Part shown: piece by piece, positions 21,041 through 32,801 of the stretch
How positions within the stretch are numbered: position 1 is the first letter of the stretch
Layout of the letters: the number at the start of each line of letters is the position of its first letter
Origin: Tenebrio molitor
Taxonomy: Eukaryota > Arthropoda > Insecta > Coleoptera > Tenebrionidae
Direction of reading: 5' to 3'
NCBI RefSeq assembly: GCF_963966145.1
Contig: NC_091049.1
Location: 10,106,001-10,170,000, forward strand
DNA length: 64,000 bases
Position numbers and translations under genes: made by a program
The notes under the pieces: model-generated
The model's database searches: none
What the model saw: only the letters and a program-made list of their open reading frames with translations
Told to the model about the DNA's origin: nothing

Positions 21041-22030
21041 TTTCAGCGGGAATGCTGTATTTTGCTTATTTTTTATCCGATTTGAATAAATGACACATCA
21101 AATGAAATAATTTTGAAAACACTTCAATACCCAACTAAATAAAAAAAATATATTGCGTCCAGTTTTTGACAGATGAACATCAGCTTCTTTTTTTCAAATA
21201 GCACTGTACATTTTTTTTTTATTGAGTATTGTAGAGATTTGTCTTCTAAATATAAAAATGCAAAAAACTATACCCATTCATGAAACAAAAGTCAAGAAAT
21301 TAAAAAGTAAATGTACAAAATTTAAAAATCAAGTGACCAAAATAAACAAGATAGAAGTTTGTTCTAAATGCTCCAAATGACTAAGTAAGCTCTGAGTATT
21401 CATTTGTCGAAACAGTTTTTTTTTTTTTTTATTATAATGTTGCTGTGGAAGAAAATTTCCAAAGACGATTTAGTGTTAACCTGTGGTGTGGCATTTTTAG
21501 AGATTTGAATCTATTGGATTTCTTTATATTCATACGAAACTTTCGAGAGAAGGTTTATTTGACCCCACCAGGTACCCAAAAAGAGTTAAGAAAAAAGATA
21601 GTGCGAGTATGTCACGAAAAACCCCGAAATTTTTTACTGAATGCAAAGGTGGGCATTTCTAGAAGGTATCGATAGTGTCTGCAACAGCATTGAGGAAATT
21701 TTGAGCAACTAGAATAGATTTTGTATTGTTTACAAATTTGATTACTTGATTTTTGGTTTTCAATTTTTTTCATTTAAAATACATTTTTTGTTTTTTCTTT
21801 TAATGTAGGATTATTCAGAAGAAGATTCTTTATAAGAACGAATAAAAAGATATATAGAGTGTAATTTGAAAAAAAAAAGTTGGCTATCGTCTGTCAAAAA
21901 ACAGATGTCTAAAAAAATATCGAATAGGATAATAATGAAGTGTTTTTCGAACTATTTCATTTGATGTGTCATTTATTTAAATCGGATAAAGAAGAAGTAA
22001 GATACAGCCTCAAAGGTTTTTTTTCGTCAG
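21041..22030 (+). mobile_element. Mariner-like element, internally deleted
   Basis: Long inverted arms, GATTTGAATAAATGACACAT at about 21079 and its inverse near 21956-21990, enclose a short transposase remnant (21445-21675). The right end reads into CACCCTGTATA; the left end is eroded by the neighbouring element. Confidence 0.65.
21445..21675 (+). pseudogene. Transposase remnant with internal deletion
   Basis: QRRFSVNLWCGIFRD is the SVNVWAGI motif before the second catalytic Asp of insect mariner-like transposases. It is fused directly to LDFFIFIRNFREKVYLTPP, the SPDLxPLDFFLWGxLKxxVYxTPP region around the third catalytic residue. The sequence normally lying between is deleted, so the protein cannot be active. 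Confidence 0.65.
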
Positions 22031-22032
22031 TC

Positions 22033-22416
22033 ACCCTGTATATTCCAATCAAAATCTTCAAACTCCTTCCATAAAACATGGAAAACATTTCGAACAAACT
22101 GCGTTGCGCCAGTTGGAAAAACAATTAGGAGTCAAAATTTTAGAGTGCGGTATGTTCATTGATGAAGAATTCTAATTTCTTGGGGCTATACCAGACGGAC
22201 TAATAGATAATAATCATACTTTAGTAGAAATAAAATGCCCCTTTTCGGCATTCAATATGAAGATAGAAGAGGCAATCGAGAGAAAAAAAAATAACTTTTG
22301 GAATAAAAATGATCACAGCATAAACAAGAAACATGCTTGGTATTACCAAATTCAGGGTCAGTTACATGTAACCAAAAGAAAAACATGTAAACTAGGCAAA
22401 AATGAATAGGGAATTT
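22033..22416 (+). pseudogene. YqaJ-type exonuclease, 5' part
   Basis: Frame TPSIKHGKHFEQTALRQLEK ... LECGMFIDEEF, stop TAA, FLGAIPDGLID ... LVEIKCPF ... HAWYYQIQGQLHVT. This carries the YqaJ / lambda-exonuclease motifs: GA(I)PDGL with the metal-binding Asp, EIK (Glu-x-Lys) and the YYxQxQGQL helix. Such recombinases are carried by phages, large DNA viruses and some eukaryotic mobile elements. There is an in-frame nonsense codon, and a MITE at 22390-23130 splits the frame. Precise removal of that MITE with one TA restores the reading frame into 23131-23395. Confidence 0.8.
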
Positions 22417-23130
22417 TTCCTTTTTTGAATTTTTTATAAATACAGTTTAAAATTTGTAATGCAATGTGTTAGAAATATATTAATATACAGGGAGATTCTG
22501 AAATAAGTTTGGAAAAAAAATGTGGAGTATCCTTAACACCTTGACACATAATTATTCTGCCTATATGAATTTTGGAGGTGAAATCAAAAGGAAGGAAATT
22601 ACCCTATATCCTTGTATTTTCAACGCCCATGCATAGGGAAAATTTGTCCGAATTTGTTCATTTCATTAGCAACCATTGTTACATCAACTTCACAATAAAG
22701 GCGTAGGTGCAAGCACAATGTTTTGTAAATGTTTCTATGGAAATGATCGAGAGAAGTAAGGTTACGTTTGTGACTGATGGGCACCTTAGATTATTATTGT
22801 TGCTAAACTACCAAGATAATCAGGTAATCACCTTTAACTCAGCAGCGTACTGGCAATTTTGACCAAATTTTCAATCATTTGTATCTCGAAAACGAAAAAA
22901 CTTTTATAAGAAAAATTTTTTGTCTATTCTTCTTCCAGAATTCTTCTCATCATCACCAATTACCGGTTTTTTTTCCAAACTTATTTCAGAATCACCCTAT
23001 ACACATTAATATTTCAAGTACCTGTAACATTTTAAATTTATATAGTATTTAAGAATACGTGGGAGGATTGGGGCAATTATTTTGCTTTCCAAGAAAAATC
23101 GTGGAATTCCCTATTCATTTTTGCCTAGTT
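22390..23130. mobile_element. MITE inserted in the YqaJ frame
   Basis: Inverted ends AACTAGGCAAAAATGAATAG and inverse (to 23130), TA on both sides. It contains a second MITE at 22498-22999. Confidence 0.85.
22498..22999. mobile_element. MITE nested in the YqaJ-disrupting MITE
   Basis: Ends CAGGGAGATTCTGAAATAAG / CTTATTTCAGAATCACCCTA flanked by TA. Third layer of nesting at this site. Confidence 0.85.
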
Positions 23131-23395
23131 TATTTTGGCTGTATGGATGTCAGGTAACGATAATTTAAAAATTGAAAGAATAGAACAAGATATAAATTTC
23201 TGGAAATTTGAGATGGAACCTAAACTTGTACAATTTTATATGGAGTGTATTTTGCCTGAATTAGTAGATCCAAGGCATACAAGAAATATGAAAATACGAG
23301 ATCCTCCTTATATCCTACAAGCAATAAAGGATAAACAAAAAGAAATACGAAATTTGTTTCCTGAATATTTTCAAAGCCTACGTGCTAAAAAATAA
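23131..23395 (+). pseudogene. YqaJ-type exonuclease, 3' part
   Basis: LAVWMSGNDNLKIERIEQD ... FWKFEMEPKLVQFYMECILP followed by ELVDPRHTRNMKIRDPPYI, the C-terminal part usual for animal YqaJ proteins, ending in a normal stop at 23393-23395. It continues the 5' part at 22033-22390 interrupted by the MITE. Confidence 0.75.
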
Positions 23396-23424
23396 AAAAA
23401 AATTTATACCTTGAATTCTATTTA

Positions 23425-23666
23425 ATGCAAATGCTCAAAATGGGCACCGTTTCTTTCTTGACAAATTGCAAAACGATAGTAACCATCCCTTACGTTTGCC
23501 TAATTCCATGTCTACTACATTGCTTACGGTCTTCAATACTGTTCGGTTTTAGGCATGAAATTAGGCAAATCTCACCGGAAATGTTATAAAACGTAAGGGA
23601 TGCATGTTACTATCGATTTGCAATTGGCCAAGAAACAAACGATGTCCATTTTGAACATTTGTTGCA
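23425..23666. mobile_element. Foldback MITE
   Basis: Arms CAAATGCTCAAAATGGGCA / ATGTCCATTTTGAACATTTG, inner ATCCCTTACGTTT / AAACGTAAGGGAT. Immediately follows the YqaJ gene's end. Confidence 0.75.
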
Positions 23667-23897
23667 TAATTTTTTTTTTATTCTTTGCGAAGTGGGTTTT
23701 CAAACGAGGTGTCACTTGGCATACCCTTCCATTTGAAAAAAAAAGTTAGGGGTGGTTGCGAGCTTCCGGGAGCAAATATGCAAAAACCATATGCGCCAAA
23801 ATTTGGACAGAAAAAAACAAAAATCGACCTGTTTCGGGATTTTTTACAAAAATCACCTATGTCCAAGTTATGAATTTTATTCAGAAACAATATCACA

Positions 23898-24053
23898 AGA
23901 CTTCCCATTTTTTTCGGAAAATTTTGATTTTATGACGAAAAGTTTGTTGCTTGGCAATAACCACAAGATCCGTTAGGGTCGAGTGGTTTTGCCTAAAGCA
24001 ACAAACTTTGAGTCCAATAAAATCAAAAATTTCCGAAAAAAAATGGGAAGTCG
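23898..24053. mobile_element. Foldback MITE
   Basis: Arms GACTTCCCATTTTTTTCGG / CCGAAAAAAAATGGGAAGTC and AGTTTGTTGCTT / AAGCAACAAACT. The interval 24060-24600 beyond it holds no supported feature. Confidence 0.75.
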
Positions 24054-24602
24054 AGTTATATTTGTCTAGACAAATCCCCGAATGAACAATTCAAACAAAC
24101 ATTTGGAACAACATCACAAAACGGATTAAAGGTTAGTTTATATTCATCGTGGCACTTTTCCTGCAACAATTTACCTGTTGTATTCCAAATTGTTTTCACC
24201 TTGTAGTAAATATCACTGCTGGAGTCGTTTCTAAAATGATTTTTTAAATCCATTTCGGAAAACGTCAAAATAATTTTCTGACATTTTGTTCATTAATTTG
24301 TGTTACCAACAAACACAAAAGCCTTGTCAACGTTGTTTTTCACCGGAAGGGAGCTTTTGTCGGCGGAAGACGCATTTTCTGACCATGACTAGATTTTTTC
24401 GCGATATTCGGCACACTATTGGTCAATATCAACTGTTTTCATAACATGAGTGAATTTGTCCAGTTAAAATTTCCACACTGTATATCGGCATTTGCTTCAT
24501 GTTCTAGGTCATTGTGAAATTTCTTTATTTTTAATTATTGTAATATGTACTAATATCTGGAAAATGTTACGTATTCAATAACTAATGATTTTATTGTTAT
24601 AT

Positions 24603-24748
24603 AAAACGTGTTCAATTGAAAAGTTCATCAAATTGGCTTTGATCTTTGTCACTATCTTTGTCTAACCAACTAAATTTACGATGTTGTTGTCTTTTAAAAA
24701 ATAAACTCAAAGCCAACTTGATGAACATTTCAATTGAACACTTGTTAT
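24603..24748. mobile_element. Foldback MITE
   Basis: Arms CGTGTTCAATTGAAAAGTTC / GAACATTTCAATTGAACACT. Directly abuts the next element. Confidence 0.75.
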
Positions 24749-24749
24749 A

Positions 24750-25740
24750 CAGTGAGCGGCGAAAGTATGGAATAAATTCATTAAAAATTAAACAAAATTT
24801 TTTTCGAAAAAATCTTTGAACAGGTCAATTTTAGTTTATAAAAATACATATTTTAATACAAAATAAAATTCCAAGCAGTCATTTGTTTTCGAGTTATGAC
24901 GTCATCGATAGTTTTTTTAAATAGAAACCCCCTATTTTTTTTCTTGATTCTGATAGCCCTTTTAATTGTCTAAATGCCAGTATAAAAATTTTGTTACCTT
25001 ACATGAGGAAATTTTTGAGAAAAAAAAAATAAAGTTGGAAAAAATAAATTTTATAACGAACAAAAACAAGTCAAAAACTGTGTTAGTAAGTTCTTAAAAT
25101 TATGGAATTAAATGTTCGAAATGCCATTCCCCAGCTTGTTGACAAAAAGCAAGTTTATGAAGAAATTCCCACTGTTTTAGTTTTATCTAGTTTTATCTCC
25201 GCACCCAATCAAAATTAAAATTTCTATACGTAAGAACATTTATTAAAATTTAACATAAAATAACATTTTTAATTTACAATGCGAAAATTTCCGATAATAA
25301 TGCAGAATCTGGAAAAGTGTTTCTGTTAAATGAGTCATTTTCGAAAACGTTTTGTAAAACAAAAAACACATACGAATGAAATTGACAGTAACATTTGACT
25401 GTTTGATTTACCTACTTGATTTTTTGACTTGTTTTTGTTCGTTATAAAATTTATTTTTTCCGACTTTATTATTTTTTTTTTTCTCAAAAATTTCCTTATG
25501 TAAGATAACAACATTTTTACACGGTCATTTAGACAATTAGAATCAAGAAAAAAAATAGGGGATTTCCATTTAATAAAACTATCGATGACGTCATAACTCG
25601 AAAACAAATGACTGCTTGGAATTTTGTTTGGTACTAAAACATGTATTTTTATAAACTAAAATTGACCTGTCCAAAGATTTTTTTGAAAAAAATTTTGTTT
25701 AATTTTTAAGGAATTTATTCCATACTTTTGCCGCTCAGTG
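24750..25740. mobile_element. Long-TIR element, CAGTGAGCGGC ends, TA target
   Basis: About 990 bp whose two halves are inverted copies over several hundred bp (CAGTGAGCGGCGAAAGTATGG ... inverse at the right end), flanked by TA. Each arm carries the CRE-like palindrome TGACGTCA (24898, 25588). No transposase; non-autonomous Tc1/mariner-type foldback. Confidence 0.85.
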
Positions 25741-25742
25741 TA

Positions 25743-26581
25743 TATTACTTAAATGAACTTAAATGTTATTTGCCAGGTTGAATCTGATTGATTGATTTTT
25801 GTTAGTTCATTTTTTTCAGGGGAGAAAATAAAGTGTATAATTTTATCATGTACTTTGAAGTCTATACGTAATAATGTATGTAGGTATTGTGTATGTACAT
25901 AATAAAATATATGGTAGTTAGTCAAGACCAACCAATATTATCACTTCGTACTGTAAAAGCTAAGCTCGCGAGGAAACAAAATGTAAATGTAAATAATTGT
26001 GTCTGGCTTGTGCGTAGACCCTCTTGCACCCGACCCCCGTCGCAAAATTTCACACTACCCGTAGAGATTCGTCTTAAATGTTCGAAATGACACTCTTGTG
26101 TGCCCTTCGAGTCACAGAAGCTTGAGTTCTCATCAAAACTCTCATGAAAACTCGGATCGTCGCATCGGACAAAATAATTTAATTAATAATTATTATTGGT
26201 TGAAATTCAAAGTGACACGAGTGGTTACCTTTTGAGAGCTTGAGTGTTTTAAAACAGATCATTTCAAGAGCTAGAGTGTAATTCGGTTGATTATTTCATG
26301 AATTAAATAGTACCATTTGACAACAGTATTTATTTTACTACTTTAGGAATAGGATTGAAAACATCTGAGAAACCTACTTGACGAATTATCGAATCATCAC
26401 TATAATCCAAAAAATAAAGCCTTACGATTGGTCGAAAACGATGATGAATGAAATAATCGCTGATATTAATAATAAAACAGTTTTTTAATTTTTAATCTTT
26501 AAAAACAACGTACTAAAGGCAAGTAAAGGAACACAAAAAAAAAAACAAGATCAGACTTGACAGGGTTGATAACATATGACG
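25743..26581. other. Intergenic, no recognised feature
   Basis: AT-rich. Short ORFs only, and no inverted termini or domain pattern seen. Confidence 0.4.
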
Positions 26582-26860
26582 TATAGTGGCGGCCGGGGAA
26601 AATGAGAATGACTTAAATCACTCTGGGCTGTATTCAAATAAAACTGTAATGGTTATCATTATAAAGATTTACGATAGGGCCAAATTTTTGCCTGTCACCA
26701 CCTGCAAACAAAACCTTCTTAAATCGTTCCTTCTAAGAACACAGGTATTCAAAGAATTCGGTCCCTGTCGTAAATCTTTATAATGATAACCATTACAGAT
26801 TTATTTAAATACAGCCCAAAGTAATTTAAGCCATTCCCATTTTCCCCGGCCGCCACTATA
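26582..26860. mobile_element. Foldback MITE with TATAGTGGCGGCC ends
   Basis: Arms TATAGTGGCGGCCGGGGAAA and inverse, then long inverted blocks (GTAATGGTTATCATTATAAA...). Almost a perfect hairpin of about 110-bp arms. Confidence 0.85.
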
Positions 26861-26862
26861 CA

Positions 26863-27097
26863 TAAAGTCCATTCATTTTGTATTGAACTTTTCAAGGTCA
26901 AATAATTTTATTTTTTGGCTCTGTAATTATGTTTTGTAAATAATGACATGCAGGTAAACACCGTAAACGTTGAATTGAGCATTGCTAAATCACATTATGT
27001 TGGTTAGATGCATGTCACTATTTACAAAACATAATTACAGAGCTAAAATTTATATTATTTGACCTTGAAAAGTTCAATACAAAATGAATGGACTTTA
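26863..27097. mobile_element. Foldback MITE with TAAAGTCCATTCA ends
   Basis: Arms TAAAGTCCATTCATTTTGTA and inverse of nearly 90 bp, TA at both ends. The same terminal 13-mer occurs at 47058, 48001 and 52098. Confidence 0.85.
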
Positions 27098-27141
27098 TGA
27101 CAATTCCTCCTCCATTTCTAGTGCGCTCTATTGTCTCTCGA

Positions 27142-27388
27142 GACTTGGGTTATTTTGCTTTCTTTTAACACATCCTACCTCAGGTTAAAATATCTGCACA
27201 ACTTTTAAAATCAGATTGTTTAAACAAATTTGTTTAGAATTTAATAACCTACAAAAAATATTCAGGTTATTTTGATGCAGTGCAAATTATTGCTACCTGA
27301 TTAAAACTCTTCTTCTGACTTTTCCACCCCATAGGAAAATTAGAGTGGGAAAATCAATAGATACAATACTGATATGTCTACGTTTCAG
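27142..27388 (+). promoter_or_regulatory. Conserved 5' flank of P450 copy 1
   Basis: About 230 bp (GGGTTATTTTG...TAACACATCCTACCTCAGGTTAAAAT...) aligns with 54332-54571 upstream of P450 copy 2, with a few indels. This probably contains the shared promoter. No convincing TATA box or known response element could be named. Confidence 0.5.
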
Positions 27389-29047
27389 ATGTTGACATTT
27401 TCCTTTCTTGTGGAACTCGTGTTTTACGTTGTAATAATTTTTATCTCCCTTTATCTGTATTTCACGCGAAACTTTAATCACTGGAAAAACAAAAATGTCC
27501 CATACTTCAAACCGTTACCATTTGTTGGTAACGTGTACAACGGTGTGCTAATGCGTGACTCCATGGGAGAGATTTTCAGTGACTTGTACAACAAAACAAT
27601 GAAACCTTTTATCGGATTTTTCATATTGGACAAACCTTGTCTGCTGCTAAGAGATCCTCAACTTATCAAGAGAGTCTTGATCAGCGATTTTCAACACTTT
27701 TACGACAGAAACATCCTGAACAACAAACGAGACGATCCGATCTCCACCCACATGTTATTTTTTCTGAAAAATCCCGAATGGAAAGACATCCGGGGAAAAA
27801 TCACACCGGTGTTCTCTTCGTCTAAAATAAAAATTATGTCTAGATTAATAGAAGACGTTGGACAAGAAATGGTAGATTATCTTGAAAAAAATGCCATGCT
27901 AGATTCGACAGTGGACATGAAAGACGTCTCCCTTAGATTCACCGTGGATGTGATCGGCACGGCAGTATTTGGTGTGAACGCACATTCGTTTCAAAACGCA
28001 AATTGCAAATTCAACGAGATCGCTCAAAAATTATTCAACTGGGATGACACTCTAACCGCCTTTCGTATAAGATGTTATTTCTTAACGCCCATGATTGCTA
28101 AACTATTTAGAATGAAATTCATCCATCCGTACTGCGCCAATTTTCTGAAAAAATCTTTTCTCGAAATCATGGACAGGAGAATTGCTTCAAAAGTCAGCAG
28201 AAACGATTTGATCGATATTTTACTGCAGTTGAAAACTAACGACAAACAGTTTATGGGTTCGTTGCTAAAGGTGCAAACAAAACATTATGTTGAAATTTAA
28301 TTTTAAGATGGGGACATACTCGTCGCTCAAGCTGTGATGTTTTTCGCTGCTGGTTTTGAAACCACTAGTTCGACCATTGCGTTTGCTTTACACGAATTAG
28401 CCCAACATCCAGACATTCAAAACAAACTGCGACAGGAAATTGATTTAATTTCTGGAAAACACGATGGCATCAATTATGACTCTCTTAAAGAAATGGAATA
28501 CCTGGACATGTGTGTCAAAGGCAAAGTTTTGTATTTTTTCTTTATCGATCATTAAATACTCTACATTTTAGAAGTACTAAGAAAATATCCAGTTCTTCCG
28601 TTTTTGGACAGAAAAACTGCCACCAACTACGATATTCCAGGAACTGACGTCATTATAGAGAAAGACACGCCCGTTTTTATACCAATTTTAGCTCTACATA
28701 ATGATCCACGATATTTTGCCAATCCAGAAGTATTTAATCCTGAACGATTTTCTAAAACGAATAACAACAATATCGAACATTTTGTGTACATGCCTTTTGG
28801 AGAAGGTCCACGGAACTGCATCGGTAAGCCTTTCAGTGTTAATGTAAATGTAAATTTATTTTAATTGTTGTTGGTTTTGACAGGTGCCAGATTTGGGAAA
28901 TTAACTACAAAGTTAGGATTGGCGTACATTTTAAAAAGTTTTGTGGTAGAAAAAACCTGTTTCACTGAAGCCAAAATCAGATTTAATCCAAAGGGGGTGA
29001 CTCTTTCGCCATTTAAAGGCATGAAGTTGAAACTAAGGAAAGTTTAA
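27389..29047 (+). CDS. Cytochrome P450, CYP3 clan (CYP6-like), copy 1
   Basis: Microsomal monooxygenase, probably of xenobiotic or plant-toxin metabolism. Exons 27389-28256, 28308-28520, 28572-28823 and 28884-29047 join in frame to 498 codons, the usual family length. N-terminal hydrophobic anchor (residues 1-27), C-helix WKDIR, I-helix AGFETTSS, K-helix ExxR as EVLR spanning the second junction, NPERF, heme loop PFGEGPRNCIG with the Cys ligand. Introns are 51, 51 and 60 bp; the second has a GC donor (AAAG/GCAAAG). The ATG at 27389 is chosen over 27374 because only it is conserved in copy 2. No lesion seen. Confidence 0.9.
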
Positions 29048-29074
29048 CAATTACATATCGATGGATTCCAAATA

Positions 29075-29912
29075 CAGTGCGTTCGTAAAGTTCGGAATAA
29101 ATTCGATAAAATTGTAAGTATCAATTTCTGAGAAAAATCCTCGAAGAGGTCAACTTTGTTTTTAAAAAGTGCATGTTGTACAGTACGTTATTTAAGTTGA
29201 CAGCTTGTCGTCTCCTAATAATGACGTCATCAATAATTTTTTTAAATGACAACCTTCACTTTTTCCATCTTTTTCTGGTAGACCTTCTTAGTACTTAAAC
29301 GACTAATGAAAAAAATTGATACCTTACATAACAATTTTTTTGAGAAAATTGACTTAATTTTTAATGTAAAAATTTTAATTGACCTCAAACAAAATCAAAC
29401 AAACATCTCAGGTTAACAATAAAATTTAATGCAAATGTTGATATTGCCTCCCGCCAACTATTTGGCACTCACCGACACTTTGTACACTGCGCTCAATAAT
29501 GTCAGGACTTAATTGTTCCGTTTCAGTGTGAATTCTCTACCGCAAATCGTTCTAAATTGTTTGGTCTATTAAAATAAACCTTCCATTGTAACTAAATCTA
29601 TTGAAAAAAAAAATTAAGTTTAAAATTAAATTAAATTTTTTTAAGTAAAATTTGTCATTTTCTCAAAAAAATTGTCATGTAAGGTGTCAATTGTTTTCAT
29701 TAATAGTTTAGCTAGTACGAAGGCGTACCAGAAAAATAAGAAAAAAATGGGGGTTCTCATTTAAAAAAAATATTGATGACAAGCTGTCAATATAAGCAAA
29801 GTACTGAATAATAGGTATGCACTTTTTAAAAACAAAGTTGACTTGTTCAAGGATTTTTCTCAGAAATTTATACTTACAGTTTTATGGAATTTATGCCGAA
29901 CTTGACGCACTG
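29075..29912. mobile_element. Long-TIR element, CAGTGCGTTCGTAAAG ends, TA target
   Basis: 838 bp with inverted ends CAGTGCGTTCGTAAAGTTCG..., flanked by TA. The 3' flank of P450 copy 2 (near 56255) is the empty site. A full relative lies in the spectrin intron (61411-62286). Confidence 0.9.
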
Positions 29913-30029
29913 TATAAGCTGATGGAGGCTTTATATAACTATTTTGTGCGTTGGTTCAATATTTTCATATATCACTTGTATATTATACAGAAAATAAATA
30001 AATATTCATATATTTATTCAATAATACTC

Positions 30030-30305
30030 GTTTAAGCAAACGGTGCGGTATGCACTTAATCGACTTCTTCATAATGTTAGAAACAATCTTCTCCTATTCC
30101 AATTTGTCTGGATTTTTTGACTGTGCTTAATCAGTGAATAGCAATGTCCCAAGAACCGTAAACTAAGTTTGTATACACTAAGTTCTTGACAATGATCTAT
30201 AGTGTTCAAAACGGTTGAGGTCTGGAGAGGACGGTACCCATTCAACAACTTGAATGTTTTGGATTCAGGAAACAGCTTCACAAAAAATAGCACCTTTCCA
30301 AGAAT
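30030..30305 (-). pseudogene. Tc1-like transposase remnant
   Basis: On the minus strand IQVVEWVPSSPDLNRFEH matches the IxxLxWPxxSPDLNPIExxW block around the third catalytic residue of Tc1 transposases. KIVSNIMKKSIKCIPHRL further on resembles its C-terminal end. Internal stops and loss of Asn-Pro-Ile show decay. Confidence 0.55.
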
Positions 30306-30477
30306 TTACACTCATAAGATGCGTTGCAGTATTGAGTGATTTTTAAAGTGTAGACGTTTGCCTTCTTTTCTCCCACTCCAACCAAGAGGTGGTATAAATA
30401 ACAAGTTCGTAAAAACGTTGCATGAGGAGATAAAATAAGGAAGTAATATTGAGAGGAAGGAAGGCAACTTATACTGG

Positions 30478-30663
30478 TATACTTCGTCCACCGAGAGATT
30501 GGGAGATTTTAAATTGTATTAAATTAAACCCAACACTACAAAAATGTTACTGCTTGAAGGATACCTATATTTCAAATTTTACGTGCGCTAGGTATTACTT
30601 TCTCTAGGTACAATAGCATTTAATGATTTTTATGTCAACCAATCTCTTGCTGGACGAACTTTA
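30478..30663. mobile_element. MITE with TACTTCGTCCACCGAGAG ends
   Basis: Left ACTTCGTCCACCGAGAGATT, right inverse AATCTCTTGCTGGACGAAC(T). Part of it recurs inverted at 7860-7992. Confidence 0.65.
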
Positions 30664-32801
30664 GAGATTGCCATGGTATTTTTGAATTTTGGGTCGGCGG
30701 TTGGCAATTGTTGCCGGTAGCTCAGTCTTGGGCGGGGTAAGCGAACGAATCAGCCAGACCCGAAAGACAAGAGAGTAAAGGGCGCCAGGATCCTCCGGCA
30801 CTGATGCTTCGGGAGTATCCGGATCCGGTGATACTCCGGGGCCGATACCCGAAATGAAACGCATGTGTCCCAGTTAACCAATTTAATCAAATTATATTCC
30901 CTGGTACAATATTTACAATAAGTGAAAATAAAAAAAAATAATTTGTACAATTGATTTTTTGTAAAAATAAAACTACATTATTGTTCGATGTGGCCAAAGC
31001 CAAATATAATTGCAACAAACAAACAAAAAAATTCAATGAACGGTCCTGACCGGTAACGCACAAAATAAATCTGAACTAAAAATGAAATTCCCGCGAGCCG
31101 CCGACGATACTTGTACAAGCTCGGTGCGACCGCAAAACAAACGGTATCGAATTAAAGCGCAACTCTAAATTTACCGGCGTCAAAAAAAAAGTTTGAATTC
31201 CAAATTACACACACACAAGACAAAATACGCGACAGAGAGAGACGGTAAAGAAGCAAAAGAAGGGACGTTATCTCCCTGCCGAAAAACTGCTGTGGCCTTG
31301 AGAGACGGAGATACCCGACACGAGCAAAATGGAGGCTCTGTTCCTGTAGGTGCGATATGATATTCGGGAACGATCTGACCTGAGCCTCCTGCGTCGTCCT
31401 TCGGCGTCCTGCGGGGTTCGCCGCTCGGAGGTCCTGGTACCGTTGAGGCCGCTGCTGACTCCGGTGGAGATAAAAAAAAGAAGGCCAGAAAAACAGGGAA
31501 CTCGACGGATCCGCTGGAACGGGTCCGACAAAAGGTCCTCGTAATAAAAAATCCACTTAAAAGACCCTTTCATAGAAAAAAGAGAACGCTATTAAGGTAA
31601 CGTACGACGGGAAAACTGTGACTTACTCAGTCGGCGTGAGGTCTTTTTTTGGGGCGACGAAAAGCCAAAAAAAAAAGTCCGTGACTCCCAAGATCCGGAA
31701 ATTCCGACAGAGTTGGGGTTCCAAAAGGTACGCTATGCAGCACGAAACGGAGAACCACGCAACTCTTCTGACCGGCACAGGAGACTTCGTGAAAATCCCA
31801 AAAATCGGTGCGATCCACAAAAAAAAAACGCTGACACCAAGTTCACCCAGTCACGGTACTTTTGCGAAAGAGGAAGAGTGGCATCGAAACGCGAACTTAT
31901 CGCCTTGCCCAAAAAAGTCTAACCAGTCTCGGTGAAGGAAAACAGACCTTAACAGCTGTCGACAGAAGGAACATTGAGAACCGACAGGTGCGTGCGTGGT
32001 CGAATTTTTGACGCGCGACAGCGGGACCGAGATAGGTTAGAAAAATCAAAACAAAGGCACCAAAAGGCCTACGCCGTCGATCGTCGATGGGAACCGTCGA
32101 TCGAGACCGTCTCCAGGTGTTTCGGGAGATGAAGAGAGTAGGATTAAGAGGTTCGTGAAGGAAGGAAAGAAAAAAAAATGTCTAGGGACGAGAAGGTGAA
32201 GGGAATTTATGGAGTTGGTGTCTAAAAAAAAAGGGAAAGGTAAGTTAAAGGTACATTCAGAAGACCTACTGAACTCCGATAAACTCTAGGCCGTGAAGAA
32301 AGAAGAAAAGAGGAAAGAGCGAAATTTTTCTGGCGTAGGGCCAAGGTTCGCGACCTGACAAACCCGACGGTATGTAGCTACCGTCCCGCTGAAATTGTGA
32401 GGATAAGGGCACGATTCCAGCTGCCTCTTCAGCTGGGGCCAAACGAAAAGAAAACGAAGAAAAGCCGACAAGGAAAACAAAAAAAAGAAGGCAAGGTAGA
32501 AGGATTTAACGACAACGACAAGCGAACGGGAGGATGAGGGATCGGGAAGGAAAAAGACACAAACAAAACGGTCGCGGTAGAAGTCTTCCATTATGTCGTG
32601 AACCAAACCTGCGCGAGGGCGGAGTCAGCTAGGGATAAAGTGAACTCTAAAAACATCATCCTTCGAAAATTCTCAAAATGAAAATGTTTCAATTAAAAAT
32701 ATTTCTAAATATCATAATTATTGAAATTTGATAAAAACTGATTTGTTCAAATTAAAGCCAAAAAGACAACGAAAACTCAAGGAAACACAACACCAGTACT
32801 A
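30664..32801. other. GC-rich island without recognised genes
   Basis: Second GC-rich block. ORFs such as 31152-31556 (minus) have no domain and are low-complexity (Arg/Pro/Ser rich). 32570-32610 is similar, in inverse, to 35823-35870 on the other side of the hAT insertion. Possibly retroelement LTR or UTR sequence. Confidence 0.45.

Noticed and set aside
27374..27388. Upstream ATG of P450 copy 1 as the start codon
   Set aside because: The matching ATG in copy 2 runs into TGA; the ATG 15 bp downstream is shared by both.
30700..30790. Possible tRNA gene (GGTAGCTCAGTCTTGGGCGGGG)
   Set aside because: A-box-like start only; no B-box, no cloverleaf pairing.
31152..31556. 134-codon minus-strand ORF
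   Set aside because: No domain; Arg/Pro/Leu-rich text in a GC-rich non-coding block.
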